Positions 1-8,208 of a stretch of DNA of 64,000 nt are shown here, in pieces. Source of the stretch: Sandaracinobacteroides saxicola (GTDB taxonomy: Bacteria; Pseudomonadota; Alphaproteobacteria; Sphingomonadales; Sphingomonadaceae); assembly GCF_014117445.1 (NCBI RefSeq), contig NZ_CP059851.1, positions 744,001-808,000 of the forward strand. The letters are read 5' to 3'. Under the pieces are notes generated by a model. That model worked only from the letters and a program-made list of their open reading frames with translations, was not told the DNA's origin and made no database searches. Both the position numbers and the translations under genes were made by a program. How positions within the stretch are numbered: the first letter of the stretch is position 1; each line of letters begins with the position of its first letter.

Positions 1-1552
1 CGGCGTCTGCCAGCTGCCGTTCGAGTTCGGGGATGCGGCCGTAGGTGAGTTCGCCGGCGCGGGCGTAATCGCCGCGGCGCTGCGCCTGTTCGACCTCGAT
101 CCGGGCGGAGTCCAGCGCTTCCTTCAGCCGGGTGGAGCCGGCGAGCTTTTCCTTCTCGGTGGACCAGCGCAGGGTGAGGTCGGCGGATTGCGCTTCGAGG
201 CGGGCGAGCTCGTCCTCCAGCGCGGCGAGGCGGTCGCGGCTGGCGGCGTCGCTTTCGCGCTTCAGCGCCTCGCGCTCGATCTTCAATTGGACGATGCGGC
301 GGTCGAGGTTTTCGATTTCCTCGGGCTTGCTTTCCACCTCCATGCGCAGGCGGCTGGCGGCCTCGTCCATCAGGTCGATGGCCTTGTCGGGCAGGAAGCG
401 GTCGGCGATGTAGCGGTTGCTGAGCGTCGCTGCGGCGACCAGCGCGCCGTCGGTGATGCGGACGCCGTGATGGAGTTCGTACTTCTCCTTCAGGCCGCGC
501 AGGATGCTGATCGTGTCCTCGACCGTGGGTTCGCCGACATAGACGGGCTGGAAGCGGCGTTCCAAGGCCGCATCCTTCTCCACATATTTGCGATATTCAT
601 TGAGGGTGGTGGCGCCGATGGCGTGGAGCTCGCCGCGGGCGAGCGCGGGTTTCAGGAGGTTCCCGGCGTCCATCGCGCCTTCGGATTTGCCGGCGCCGAC
701 CAGGGTGTGCATCTCGTCGATGAAGAGGATGATGTTGCCGTCCGCGGCCTTCACCTCGTCGAGCACGCCTTTCAGCCGCTCCTCGAACTCCCCGCGATAT
801 TTGGCGCCGGCGATCAGGGCGCCCATGTCGAGCGCGAACAGGCTTTTGTCCTTGATGCCTTCGGGCACGTCGCCGTTGGCGATGCGCAGCGCGAGGCCTT
901 CGGCGATGGCGGTCTTGCCGACGCCGGGTTCGCCGATCAGGACGGGGTTGTTCTTGGTGCGGCGGGCGAGCACCTGGATGGTGCGGCGGATTTCCTCATC
1001 GCGGCCGATGACGGGGTCGAGCTTGCCGGCGCGGGCGACCTCGGTAAGGTCCCGGGCGTATTTTTTGAGGGCGTCATAGGCGTTTTCCGCGCTGGCATTG
1101 TCCGCGGTGCGGCCCTTGCGCAGGCCCTCGATGGCGGTGTTGAGGGATCGGGGTGTCACGCCGGCGGCGGCGAGTGCCTTGCCGGCGTCGGTGGTGGTGG
1201 CGAGCGCGAGCGCGGTCAAGAGCCGTTCGACGGTGACGAAACTGTCCTTGGCCTTCGTGGCCAGTTGCTCGGCGCTGTCCAGCACGCGGACGGCGGCCTG
1301 GTCCCAGGCCATCTGGCCGTTGCCGCCGGTGACTTTCGGCAGTTTGGCGAGCGCGGCGTCGACGGCGGCGGTGGCGGCCTGCGGCTGGCCGCCGGCGGCG
1401 CGGATCAGGCCGGCGGCCATGCCCTGCTCGTCCTCCAGGAGCGCCTTCAGCAGATGCTCTGCGGTGACGCGGGGGTGGTCTTGGCGGAGCGCGACGGTCT
1501 GCGCGGCTTGCAGAAAGCCCTTGGCGCGGTCGGAAAATTGTTCGATGTTCAT
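1..1552 (-). CDS. clpB: ATP-dependent disaggregase ClpB, N-terminal part
   Basis: ClpB (Hsp104 family) is a cytoplasmic AAA+ hexamer that pulls polypeptides out of aggregates together with DnaK. Reading leftwards from the ATG at 1552, the protein starts [18 protein letters not shown], the usual Clp N-domain. The first nucleotide-binding domain follows, with Walker A GEPGVGKT at about residues 207-214 and a Walker B ILFIDE near residue 278. Next comes a long Glu/Arg-rich stretch typical of the ClpB middle-domain coiled coil (EELENLDRR-like heptads). The frame stays open to the window edge, so about 517 residues are visible and the second AAA+ domain lies outside. The M-domain separates ClpB from ClpA and ClpC. 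The start is fixed by the N-domain alignment. No promoter could be assigned with confidence. Confidence 0.96.
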   Translation of the reverse strand, partial: MNIEQFSDRAKGFLQAAQTVALRQDHPRVTAEHLLKALLEDEQGMAAGLIRAAGGQPQAATAAVDAALAKLPKVTGGNGQMAWDQAAVRVLDSAEQLATKAKDSFVTVERLLTALALATTTDAGKALAAAGVTPRSLNTAIEGLRKGRTADNASAENAYDALKKYARDLTEVARAGKLDPVIGRDEEIRRTIQVLARRTKNNPVLIGEPGVGKTAIAEGLALRIANGDVPEGIKDKSLFALDMGALIAGAKYRGEFEERLKGVLDEVKAADGNIILFIDEMHTLVGAGKSEGAMDAGNLLKPALARGELHAIGATTLNEYRKYVEKDAALERRFQPVYVGEPTVEDTISILRGLKEKYELHHGVRITDGALVAAATLSNRYIADRFLPDKAIDLMDEAASRLRMEVESKPEEIENLDRRIVQLKIEREALKRESDAASRDRLAALEDELARLEAQSADLTLRWSTEKEKLAGSTRLKEALDSARIEVEQAQRRGDYARAGELTYGRIPELERQLADA

Positions 1553-1609
1553 GGGTGGGGAGATAGTGTGGCTTTTGGGCAACACAAGGGCTTTGGAAGG
1601 CGGCGGTGC

Positions 1610-1783
1610 GTGACCAGTGATTTGAAGGCCATCCTCAGCGACGCCGACCATGCGGCGGCGATGTCTGAAGTTGCGCGGTTGTGGGGCAGCAAGAGAGACA
1701 GTGTCGAAGGCGAGCGCCTGGATGCGTTGGCCACGCTGATCGATGCTTATGAGGCGCAGTATCACGGCATGATCGATCAATGA
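1610..1783 (+). CDS. HigA-like antitoxin N-terminal fragment, 57 aa
   Basis: A GTG at 1610 opens a 57-codon frame. Its sequence (ARLWGSKRDSVEGERLDALA, then TLIDAYEAQY) matches the N-terminal dimerisation part of HigA-type antitoxins, where the pattern is ERLW-x-GTPEGDRLD-x-LATLVEAYE. Full-length relatives continue into a helix-turn-helix DNA-binding domain. Here the frame stops first, and its TGA overlaps the ATG of the methyltransferase gene by four bases (ATGA at 1780-1783). This suggests translational coupling. No HigB toxin gene is visible next to it. It could be a decayed antitoxin or a trimmed domain kept as a partner of the downstream enzyme. The fold assignment comes from sequence pattern only. 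The start codon is uncertain because the frame is open upstream. Confidence 0.6.
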   Translation: MTSDLKAILSDADHAAAMSEVARLWGSKRDSVEGERLDALATLIDAYEAQYHGMIDQ

Positions 1784-3441
1784 GCGGCGCCATGAACCGG
1801 CTTTATTATGGCGACAACCTTCCCGTGCTGCGCGAGCATATCGCGGATGAAAGTGTTGATCTGATCTACCTTGATCCGCCGTTCAATTCGAACGCCGGCT
1901 ATAACGTGCTGTTCAAGGCGGCTTCGGGAATGGGCGCCGACGCCAGTATCGAAGCGTTCGACGACACTTGGGCTTGGGGCACCGCGAGCAAACACGCACT
2001 CCTCGACATCCAGGCAGGCACTAATCGGACGCTTACCGTCATGATGAACGCCATGCACAAGGCCATCGGCGAAAACCCGTTGATGGCTTATCTGGCGATG
2101 ATGGCTGTCCGCCTCGTCGAACTGCACCGCGTGCTAAAGTCGACGGGTAGCCTCTATCTCCACTGCGACCCGACTGCATCACACTATCTAAAGATGGTGC
2201 TCGATGCAGTGTTCGGGGCGGAGAATTTTCGAACGGAGATTAGCTGGAAGCGCCAAACCGCTCACAACGACGCTGCTCAAGGGCGCAAGCAATACGGCAA
2301 CATTAGGGATATTATTTTCTTTTACACGAAATCTAAGGACTGGCGATTTAACTGGCTCTATACTCCCTACAGCGACGAGTATATTGAAAAGTTTGGTCGA
2401 TACATCGAGCCTGATTCAGGTCGGCGATATTTTCTTGGAGACATTACGGCTCCCGGCGGAGCCAGCCCGCAAAAGCGCAATCCCCATTACGAGTTTCTGG
2501 GCGTCACCCGCTATTGGCGCTTCGCTGAAGAGCGAATGAAGCAAATGTATAATGAAGGTCGGATTGTCCAAACAGGGCCCGGTAAAGTGCCGAGGCAGAA
2601 ACGATACCTTGATGAAATGCCGGGAGTTTCGCTTCAGAACGATTGGGGTGATATCCTGCCGGTCCAACCGCACTCGAAGGTCGACAAACACCTCGGTTAC
2701 CCTACCCAAAAACCCCGCGCCCTGCTCGAACGCATCATCGCTGCCTCCTCAAACCCTGGTGATCTTGTCCTCGATCCCTTCTGCGGCTGCGGCACCGCCG
2801 TGGATGCCGCCGAAAAACTCGGTCGTCGCTGGATCGGCATCGACATCACTCACCTTGCCATCGGCATGATCGAGGACCGGATTCGCTCGGGCTATCCGGA
2901 CGCGCAGTTCGAAACCATCGGCGTGCCTAAGGACCTTGCCAGCGCCGAACGCCTCGCCACGGAGGATCCGCACCAGTTCCAGCAATGGGTTTGTTGGCAG
3001 GTCGGCGGCTTCCCGCGCGAAAAGAAGGGTGGCGACAAGGGTGTCGACGGTTGGTTCCACTATCTTTCGGACAATGGAAAAATCGAAACTGGCGTGATCA
3101 GCGTAAAGGCCGGTGATAACGTCAACCCCACGATGCTGCGCGACCTTGGCCGTGTTATGGAACGCGATGGCCATCGCTTCGGCTTATTCATCATGAAGAA
3201 GGCGCCGACTTCCGGGATGGAGAAAGAGGCTGCATCACACCCCCTCATTCCCGTGCAGGTCGGCGGCGACCCACAGAACGTCCCTCGCTTTCCCGCCGTC
3301 CAAATCGTCACGCTTGCCGAACTGTTTCACGGAAAACGGCCCAAGCTGCCGCCGCTGATTTCGCCGGTGAAGAAAGCGAGCCGGGTGGAGATGCGCGCAA
3401 GCCATACGGCTGGTGCGCAAGGCGGGCTGAAATTGGGTTAG
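1780..3441 (+). CDS. DNA methyltransferase fused to Mrr-like nuclease domain
   Basis: The first 370 or so residues are a beta-class amino-methyltransferase (N6-adenine or N4-cytosine). The catalytic motif IV DPPFNS lies at residues 32-37 and the AdoMet motif I DPFCGCGT near residues 332-339, the order typical of that class. The target-recognition region lies between them. From about residue 398 a second domain begins with QFQQWVCWQVGG, continues with GGDKGVDG (Asp423) and VISVKAG (Lys443), and ends with GLFIMKK. This resembles the PD-(D/E)xK core of Mrr_cat domains, with Ser replacing the usual Gln/Glu of the QxK signature. Such fusions are known among solitary methyltransferases. Whether this domain cuts DNA is not shown. 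The middle of the gene (about 2220-2660) is more AT-rich than its neighbours, which hints at transfer. Confidence 0.85.
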   Translation: MSGAMNRLYYGDNLPVLREHIADESVDLIYLDPPFNSNAGYNVLFKAASGMGADASIEAFDDTWAWGTASKHALLDIQAGTNRTLTVMMNAMHKAIGENPLMAYLAMMAVRLVELHRVLKSTGSLYLHCDPTASHYLKMVLDAVFGAENFRTEISWKRQTAHNDAAQGRKQYGNIRDIIFFYTKSKDWRFNWLYTPYSDEYIEKFGRYIEPDSGRRYFLGDITAPGGASPQKRNPHYEFLGVTRYWRFAEERMKQMYNEGRIVQTGPGKVPRQKRYLDEMPGVSLQNDWGDILPVQPHSKVDKHLGYPTQKPRALLERIIAASSNPGDLVLDPFCGCGTAVDAAEKLGRRWIGIDITHLAIGMIEDRIRSGYPDAQFETIGVPKDLASAERLATEDPHQFQQWVCWQVGGFPREKKGGDKGVDGWFHYLSDNGKIETGVISVKAGDNVNPTMLRDLGRVMERDGHRFGLFIMKKAPTSGMEKEAASHPLIPVQVGGDPQNVPRFPAVQIVTLAELFHGKRPKLPPLISPVKKASRVEMRASHTAGAQGGLKLG

Positions 3442-3461
3442 GGATATACGGCGGAGAGGGG

Positions 3462-3532
3462 ACACCCCTCCGTCATGGTTGACCTTCGGTCGCCTTCGGC
3501 TCGCATGGCACGTCGCCTTGCAGGGGAGGAAA
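3462..3532. repeat. Dispersed palindromic element (type E)
   Basis: The stretch starts with CACCCCTCCGTCA and ends with GCCTTGCAGGGGAGG, enclosing small inverted repeats such as the CTTCGGTCGCCTTCGG run. The same plan, a CCCCTCCG start and a CTCCCC...GGGGAGG hairpin at the end, recurs at many intergenic sites in this window (near 23.4, 25.4-25.7, 29.6, 35.3, 37.8, 54.3 and 54.85 kb) and once inside valS. It fills the gap between the methyltransferase and the next gene and ends just before a good Shine-Dalgarno sequence (GGAGG). Confidence 0.7.
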
Positions 3533-3546
3533 ATTGAGGAGGGCGC

Positions 3547-4467
3547 ATGAACAGGTTGACGCAGATGTTGGGGATCGAGCGGCCGATTGTGCAGGCTCCC
3601 ATGGGGTGGATTGCGCGGAGCCAGCTGGCAAGTGCGGTGAGTGAGGCGGGGGGGTTGGGGATTATCGAGACGTCCTCGGGTGAGCTGGAGGTCATCAAGG
3701 GCGAGATCGCGCGGATGCGCGCGCTGACCGACAAGCCGTTCGGGGTGAATGTGGCGCAGGCGTTCGTGCGGGATCCGGGGATCGTGGATTTCATCATCGG
3801 GCAGGGGGTGAAATTCGTGACGACTTCGGCCGGGGACCCGACGCGCTATACAAGGCAGTTGAAAGAGGCCGGGCTGACGGTGTTTCATGTCGTGCCGCAC
3901 CTGGCCGGTGCGCTGAAGGCGTTCGATGCGGGCGTCGATGGCCTGGTGGTGGAGGGCGGCGAGGGCGGCGGGTTCAAGAATGGGCGCGATGTGGCGAGCA
4001 TGGTGCTGCTGCCGCTGGTGCGCTCCCACACCGACCTGCCGATCATCGCGGCGGGCGGGATGCTGTGCGGGCGGACGATGGCGGCGGCGTTCGCACTGGG
4101 GGCGGACGGGATTCAGCTGGGCACGCGGATGGTGAGCGCGGCGGAAAGCCCGGTGCATGCGAACTGGAAGAATGCGATCCTGGCGGCGCGGGAGACGGAT
4201 ACAGTGTTCCTGAACCGGCAGGGGCCGGGGCCGGCGCTGCGGGCGTTGCGGACGGCGAAGACGACGCGGCTGGAGCTGGAGCCGGGGCCGAACATGCTGG
4301 CCGAGTTCGGGCGGGCGACCGACCTGTATTTCGGCGGCGACATGGAGGCCTCGATCGCGCTGTCGGGACAGGTGGCCGGGCGGATCGATGCGGTGCGGCC
4401 AGTAAAAGACATATTGGACGAGATCATGGCGGACTATGCGGCGGTTCGGGCGGGGTTGCCGGCTTGA
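3547..4467 (+). CDS. Nitronate monooxygenase family flavoprotein
   Basis: This is a TIM-barrel FMN enzyme of the nitronate monooxygenase / 2-nitropropane dioxygenase family, which oxidises alkyl nitronates using O2 and reduced FMN. Visible family marks are the N-terminal PIVQAPMGW, the FMN phosphate-binding region VVEGGEGGGFKNG around residues 136-148, and IIAAGGM followed by GADGIQLGTRM about 25 residues later. The length of 306 residues is normal. A strong ribosome-binding site (GAGGAGG) lies a few bases before the ATG. Many members are annotated only by homology and some act as enoyl reductases or quinone reductases, so the substrate here is open. It stands alone, downstream of the methyltransferase, with a palindromic element in between. 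Confidence 0.85.
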   Translation: MNRLTQMLGIERPIVQAPMGWIARSQLASAVSEAGGLGIIETSSGELEVIKGEIARMRALTDKPFGVNVAQAFVRDPGIVDFIIGQGVKFVTTSAGDPTRYTRQLKEAGLTVFHVVPHLAGALKAFDAGVDGLVVEGGEGGGFKNGRDVASMVLLPLVRSHTDLPIIAAGGMLCGRTMAAAFALGADGIQLGTRMVSAAESPVHANWKNAILAARETDTVFLNRQGPGPALRALRTAKTTRLELEPGPNMLAEFGRATDLYFGGDMEASIALSGQVAGRIDAVRPVKDILDEIMADYAAVRAGLPA

Positions 4468-4498
4468 CGCGCGCGGGGTGAGACACAACATCCGCGCC

Positions 4499-4885
4499 AT
4501 GCGAAAACTGTTGTGGATCGCACTGGGGATCGGCGGGCTGCTCTGGTCGGGGCTGGCCTGGCTATTCTATTGGCTGGCAGGCAGTGGCCAGGCGGCGGTC
4601 AACAGCCTGACGCGCTTCTTCGAGCTGAACCCGGCGAGCACGCAGTGGCTGGCGGACACGCTGGCGGTGGCGGGGCCGGCGATGCAGGTGGTCGTGGTGG
4701 CGCTGTGGCTGGTCGGGATGGCGCTTCTGCTGCTGCTGGGGTGGCTGGTGCCGCGGCTGCGGCGCAAGGCGGCGGCGGTGATCGTGGAGGGACGCGCGGT
4801 GGCCGCGGCGATGGCGGAGGGGCAGCGGCCGGTGCTCGATCCACTGATCCGGGAGCGGCTGGGCCCCGGGTCAAACCCGGGGTGA
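4499..4885 (+). CDS. Two-helix inner-membrane protein, function unknown
   Basis: The likely start is the ATG at 4499 (MRKLLWIALGIGGLLWSG), 31 bases after the end of the nitronate monooxygenase gene. The 128-residue product has two clear membrane segments, at about residues 4-27 and 60-82 (VVVVALWLVGMALLLLLGWL), separated by a polar stretch with an ELNPAS motif. A basic and acidic cytoplasmic tail follows. No functional family was recognised. The last codons (LGPGSNPG and the stop) are not ancestral. They come from a GC-rich palindromic repeat that overlaps the 3' end of the gene at 4861-4893, so the native C-terminus was probably replaced. Confidence 0.65.
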   Translation: MRKLLWIALGIGGLLWSGLAWLFYWLAGSGQAAVNSLTRFFELNPASTQWLADTLAVAGPAMQVVVVALWLVGMALLLLLGWLVPRLRRKAAAVIVEGRAVAAAMAEGQRPVLDPLIRERLGPGSNPG

Positions 4886-4893
4886 CGGGGTAG
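4861..4893 (+). repeat. Palindromic element type F overlapping a gene end
   Basis: The element has the form GGGCCCCGGGTCAAACC followed by CGGGGTGACGGGGTAG, with a CCCCGGGT/ACCCGGGG inverted repeat at its core. Nearly identical copies lie at 25349-25381 and 54356-54383. In this copy the TGA within the element is the stop codon of the upstream membrane-protein gene. Confidence 0.8.
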
Positions 4894-4905
4894 CAGAGAG
4901 CGCGG

Positions 4906-5079
4906 TCAGGCGTTGGGGATGTTGGGGTCGCGGTGGGCTTGTTCGGCGGCTTCCTCGCGGGCGACGGGGTTGCGGTTGGCGCGTTTGCGCCAGAACCAGG
5001 CGAGCGCGCCGACCGCGAGCAGCAGCACGGCGATCAGCGTCATGAACATGAGGCTGGGGACCATTTCATTCGACGTCAT
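4906..5079 (-). CDS. Small single-pass membrane protein, 57 aa
   Basis: The product begins MTSNEMVPSLMFMTLIAVLL and carries one hydrophobic segment of about 22 residues (FMTLIAVLLLAVGALAWFW). An RKRANRN basic flank and an acidic/Asn-rich tail ending NIPNA follow. The ATG at 5079 was chosen over one six codons upstream because GCAGGAAA sits at normal ribosome-binding distance from it. The topology is that of a small bitopic protein with a cytoplasmic tail. No function is known. It lies convergent to the membrane-protein gene on its left and in the same direction as the phosphotransferase gene on its right. Confidence 0.6.
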   Translation of the reverse strand: MTSNEMVPSLMFMTLIAVLLLAVGALAWFWRKRANRNPVAREEAAEQAHRDPNIPNA

Positions 5080-5144
5080 GGGCGTGTTTCCTGCCACGCT
5101 TCCCTGACGCGACTACGCGGGCGGATGGGGTTCGTTCCGGTGGC

Positions 5145-6230
5145 CTATCGCGCCCCGGCCTTCTGCGCCTGTTGCCAGGCAAGGTCGGCCAGCGGTTCGA
5201 CGGTGGCGCTCATCGCCTTGGCATGGGCGTTGGAGGCGGTGCCGCGAACCACCCGCCCGCGGATGCCGTGGACGATGGCGGCCAGACGGAACATGTTGTA
5301 GGCGATGTAGAAATCCATGTTGGCGACCACTTGCGCCGGGTCGCGGCCGAGGTTTGCGCAATAGCGGTCGATATAGTCCATCTCGGTCGGGATGTTCATC
5401 GCGCCGAGATCGCAGTTGATGAGGCCGACGGTGCCGGTGGGGGGCATGCGGTACATCATCAGGTGGTAGCTGAAATCGGCGAGCGGGTGGCCGAGGGTGG
5501 ACAGTTCCCAGTCGAGGACGGCGAGCACCTTAGGCTCGGTCGCGTGGAAGATCATGTTGTCGCAGCGATAGTCGCCGTGGACGACGGCGGTTTCCTCGCC
5601 GGCGGGGATGTTGGCGGGGAGCCATTCGACGAGGCGGTCCATGGCGGGGACGCGGCCGGCGGCCTCGTCCTCGAGATATTGCTTGCTCCAGCGACCGATC
5701 TGGCGGGCGAAATAATTGCCGGGCTTGCCGAAGTCGGCGAGGCCGATCGCGGCGGGATCGAAGCTGTGGAGCTGGGCCATGGTATCGCACATGGCGTGGA
5801 AATAATCGCGGCGGGCCGGCGTGGCGACGTCGGGGAAGGTGCCGTCCCAGATGATGCGGCCGTCGACACAGTCCATGATGTAGAACCAGGTGCCGACGAT
5901 GTTGTCGTCGGTGCAGAGGCCGAAGGTTTCGGGGGCGGGGAAGCCGGCGGCGTGGAGCGCGGTGATGACACGATATTCGCGGTCCACGGCGTGCGCGCTT
6001 TTCAGCAAGGTGCCCGGGGGTTTGCGGCGCATCACATAATTGCGGCGCGGGGTGAGGAGTTTGTAGGTGGGGTTGGATTGGCCGCCCTTGAACTGCTGGA
6101 CGGTGAGGGGGCCGGCGAAATCGCGGACATTTGCCTGCATCCAGGCTTCGAGGGCGGCGGCGTCGAAGCGGTGGGCTTCGCGCACGTCGCTGGTGCCGGA
6201 GAATTGTTCCTGACGGCTGGTGTCGCTCAT
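5145..6230 (-). CDS. APH-like phosphotransferase family protein
   Basis: This 361-residue kinase-like protein has the aminoglycoside/choline phosphotransferase fold. The ATP-anchoring region is YVMRRKPPG near residues 65-73. The catalytic loop AVVHGDYRCDNMIF (His-Gly-Asp...Asn) is near 218-231, and the metal-binding Asp lies in VLDWELSTLG about 15 residues later. The close subfamily (PPG after RRK, DWELSTLGHPLADF) is the one found beside or fused to acyl-CoA dehydrogenases (ACAD10/11-like), where it phosphorylates hydroxyacyl substrates. That role is inferred by family. Its ATG overlaps the purD stop by four bases, so the two are co-transcribed. Confidence 0.85.
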   Translation of the reverse strand: MSDTSRQEQFSGTSDVREAHRFDAAALEAWMQANVRDFAGPLTVQQFKGGQSNPTYKLLTPRRNYVMRRKPPGTLLKSAHAVDREYRVITALHAAGFPAPETFGLCTDDNIVGTWFYIMDCVDGRIIWDGTFPDVATPARRDYFHAMCDTMAQLHSFDPAAIGLADFGKPGNYFARQIGRWSKQYLEDEAAGRVPAMDRLVEWLPANIPAGEETAVVHGDYRCDNMIFHATEPKVLAVLDWELSTLGHPLADFSYHLMMYRMPPTGTVGLINCDLGAMNIPTEMDYIDRYCANLGRDPAQVVANMDFYIAYNMFRLAAIVHGIRGRVVRGTASNAHAKAMSATVEPLADLAWQQAQKAGAR

Positions 6231-7519
6231 GTCCGCTCCCGCTCGATTGCGCGCCAGCCGATATCGCGGCGGTGGTGTTCACCGCGCCAGCTGATCTTTT
6301 CGACGGCAGCATAGGCGGATGCGGCGGCGGCTGTCACGCTGTTCCCCGTGCCGGTGATGGCGAGGACGCGACCGCCGGCGGTGACCAGCGCGCCATCGTC
6401 GCGGCGGGCGGTGCCGGCGTGGAAGATGAGGGCGTCGGCGCCGTCGGCGCCGTGGATGACATCGCCTTTGGCGGGCGTGGCGGGATAATGTTCGGCGGCC
6501 ATGACCACGGTGAGCGCGCTCTGGTCGTGCCAGGCGGGGGTGATGGTGTGGAGGGTGCCGGTGGCGACCGCCAGCAGGGTTTCGACGAAGTCGCCGGCGA
6601 AGCGGGGCATCAGCACCTGGGTTTCGGGGTCGCCGAAGCGGCAGTTATATTCGATCAATGTCGGAATGATTTCCGTGTCCGCGAATTCCGGGGGCGGAAC
6701 GGGCGTGAGCATCAGCCCGGCGAACAGCACGCCCTGATAGGGGGTGCCGCGCGCGGCCATGGTGGCGATGGTGGGATGGATGATCTCGGCCATGACGCGG
6801 GCTTCGAGTTCGGGGGTGAGGACGGCCGCGGGCGAATAGGCGCCCATGCCGCCGGTGTTGGGGCCGCTGTCGCCTTCCCCCACGCGCTTGTGGTCCTGGG
6901 CGCTGCCGAAAGGGAGCGCCGTGGTGCCGTCGGTGAGGACGAAGAAGCTGGCTTCCTCGCCGATGAGGCATTCCTCGATGACGGCTGCCGCCCCGGATTC
7001 GGCGAAGATTGTGTGGAGGGCGGCGCTAGCCTCGGCGTGGCTGGTGGCGACGGTGACGCCTTTGCCGGCGGCGAGGCCATCGGCCTTGACCACGATGGGG
7101 ATCGGCTGGGTGGCGAGATGCTCGAGCGCGGGGGCGAGCGCGGTGAAGGCGCGGTAGCGGGCGGTGGGGATGTCCGCCTCGTCGCAGAGTGCCTTGGTGA
7201 AGCCCTTGCTGGCTTCGAGTTGGGCGGCAGCGCGCGAGGGCCCGAAGACCGGGATGTTGGCGGCGCGCAAGGCGTCGGCGACGCCGGCGACGAGGGGGGC
7301 TTCGGGGCCGATGACGACGAGGGCGATGTGGTGTTCGAGGGCGAAGGCAGTGACGGCGGCGGGGTCGCAGGGGTCGAGCGGGACGCAGGTGGCGAGCGGG
7401 GCGATGCCGGGGTTGCCGGGGGCACAGAAGAGTTGCCCGCAGCGCGTGGACTGGCGGAGTTTCCAGGCCAGCGCATGTTCGCGGCCGCCGCTGCCGAGGA
7501 GGAGAATGGGGAGGGTCAT
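6227..7519 (-). CDS. purD: Phosphoribosylamine-glycine ligase (GAR synthetase)
   Basis: PurD joins 5-phosphoribosylamine and glycine using ATP, the second step of purine synthesis in the cytoplasm. The 430-residue protein starts [17 protein letters not shown], the signature N-terminus of the family. The ATP-grasp domain follows with [13 protein letters not shown] near residues 143-155, and then [20 protein letters not shown] and [11 protein letters not shown] (Mg/ATP ligands). The length is normal. The gene is divergent from xseA, with one hypothetical gene between them, and is followed by an overlapping phosphotransferase gene. Confidence 0.97.
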   Translation of the reverse strand: MTLPILLLGSGGREHALAWKLRQSTRCGQLFCAPGNPGIAPLATCVPLDPCDPAAVTAFALEHHIALVVIGPEAPLVAGVADALRAANIPVFGPSRAAAQLEASKGFTKALCDEADIPTARYRAFTALAPALEHLATQPIPIVVKADGLAAGKGVTVATSHAEASAALHTIFAESGAAAVIEECLIGEEASFFVLTDGTTALPFGSAQDHKRVGEGDSGPNTGGMGAYSPAAVLTPELEARVMAEIIHPTIATMAARGTPYQGVLFAGLMLTPVPPPEFADTEIIPTLIEYNCRFGDPETQVLMPRFAGDFVETLLAVATGTLHTITPAWHDQSALTVVMAAEHYPATPAKGDVIHGADGADALIFHAGTARRDDGALVTAGGRVLAITGTGNSVTAAAASAYAAVEKISWRGEHHRRDIGWRAIERERT

Positions 7520-7560
7520 GAGGGGCGATTAGCGGGATTTCAGGAGAGGGGAAGTGTCGT

Positions 7561-8115
7561 TCAGCTGACGCGCCAGAAGCTGCCGGTCTCACTGACCCCC
7601 TGCGGGCTTTCGCAGGCCATGTCGATGCGCTGGTTGTCGCCGGTGACGGTGCCGTTGCAGCGCACGGAAAAGCCGGGTGCGCCGGTGAGGGTGAAGCTGA
7701 CGTTGCGGCCGGTGACGGCGCCGCCGCTGCCTGGCAACAGGGTGCCGTCGAGCGGGTTGTGGAAGGTGAAGAGGTTGCCCTGCTGCTGGAGGCGCAGGGT
7801 GACGCTTTCGCGGTCGGTCCAGACGCCGCTGATGTCAACGGTGGCGAGCGTGGCCATGGCGCTGGTCCGGACATCGGTGTTGGGGGCGGTATTGGGGGCG
7901 GCGGCTGCGGTGGTCGGCTCGGCGCCGCTCGGCGCCGTTGGGGCTGGTGATGCCGGCGCCGGGTTGGGGGTGAAGCCGCTGTTGCCGCCGGTGGTTCCGA
8001 TGGCGGGGGCGGGGCCCCTGTCGCGCTTGCCGCTGGTGCCGATCCAGGCGGCGGTGACGGTGGCGGTGGCGCCGATCAGCGCGACGAGCAGGACGACCAT
8101 GTTGTTTGACGCCAC
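7561..8115 (-). CDS. Membrane-anchored hypothetical protein with beta-rich domain
   Basis: The 184-residue product has one N-terminal hydrophobic helix (MVVLLVALIGATATVTAAWI). A Pro/Ala/Thr-rich linker of about 60 residues follows. The C-terminal domain is of about 90 residues and rich in beta-type sequence (ISGVWTDRESVTLRLQQQGN, then VSFTLTGAPGFSVRCNGTV). The WTD...LRLQQ pattern resembles small lipocalin-like or META-like envelope domains, but no named family was recognised. It is probably exposed to the periplasm through the linker. Two cysteines in the C-terminal domain could form a disulfide. The gene reads towards purD. Confidence 0.6.
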   Translation of the reverse strand: MASNNMVVLLVALIGATATVTAAWIGTSGKRDRGPAPAIGTTGGNSGFTPNPAPASPAPTAPSGAEPTTAAAAPNTAPNTDVRTSAMATLATVDISGVWTDRESVTLRLQQQGNLFTFHNPLDGTLLPGSGGAVTGRNVSFTLTGAPGFSVRCNGTVTGDNQRIDMACESPQGVSETGSFWRVS

Positions 8116-8208
8116 GATGCTGCCTCCCCGCGGTGAATGTTAACCCGCGCTGGCGGGCGCTTCAAGGCGTGGCTTTCGCGTCGCTACTGCGCCCGCTATG
8201 ATGGCGTG

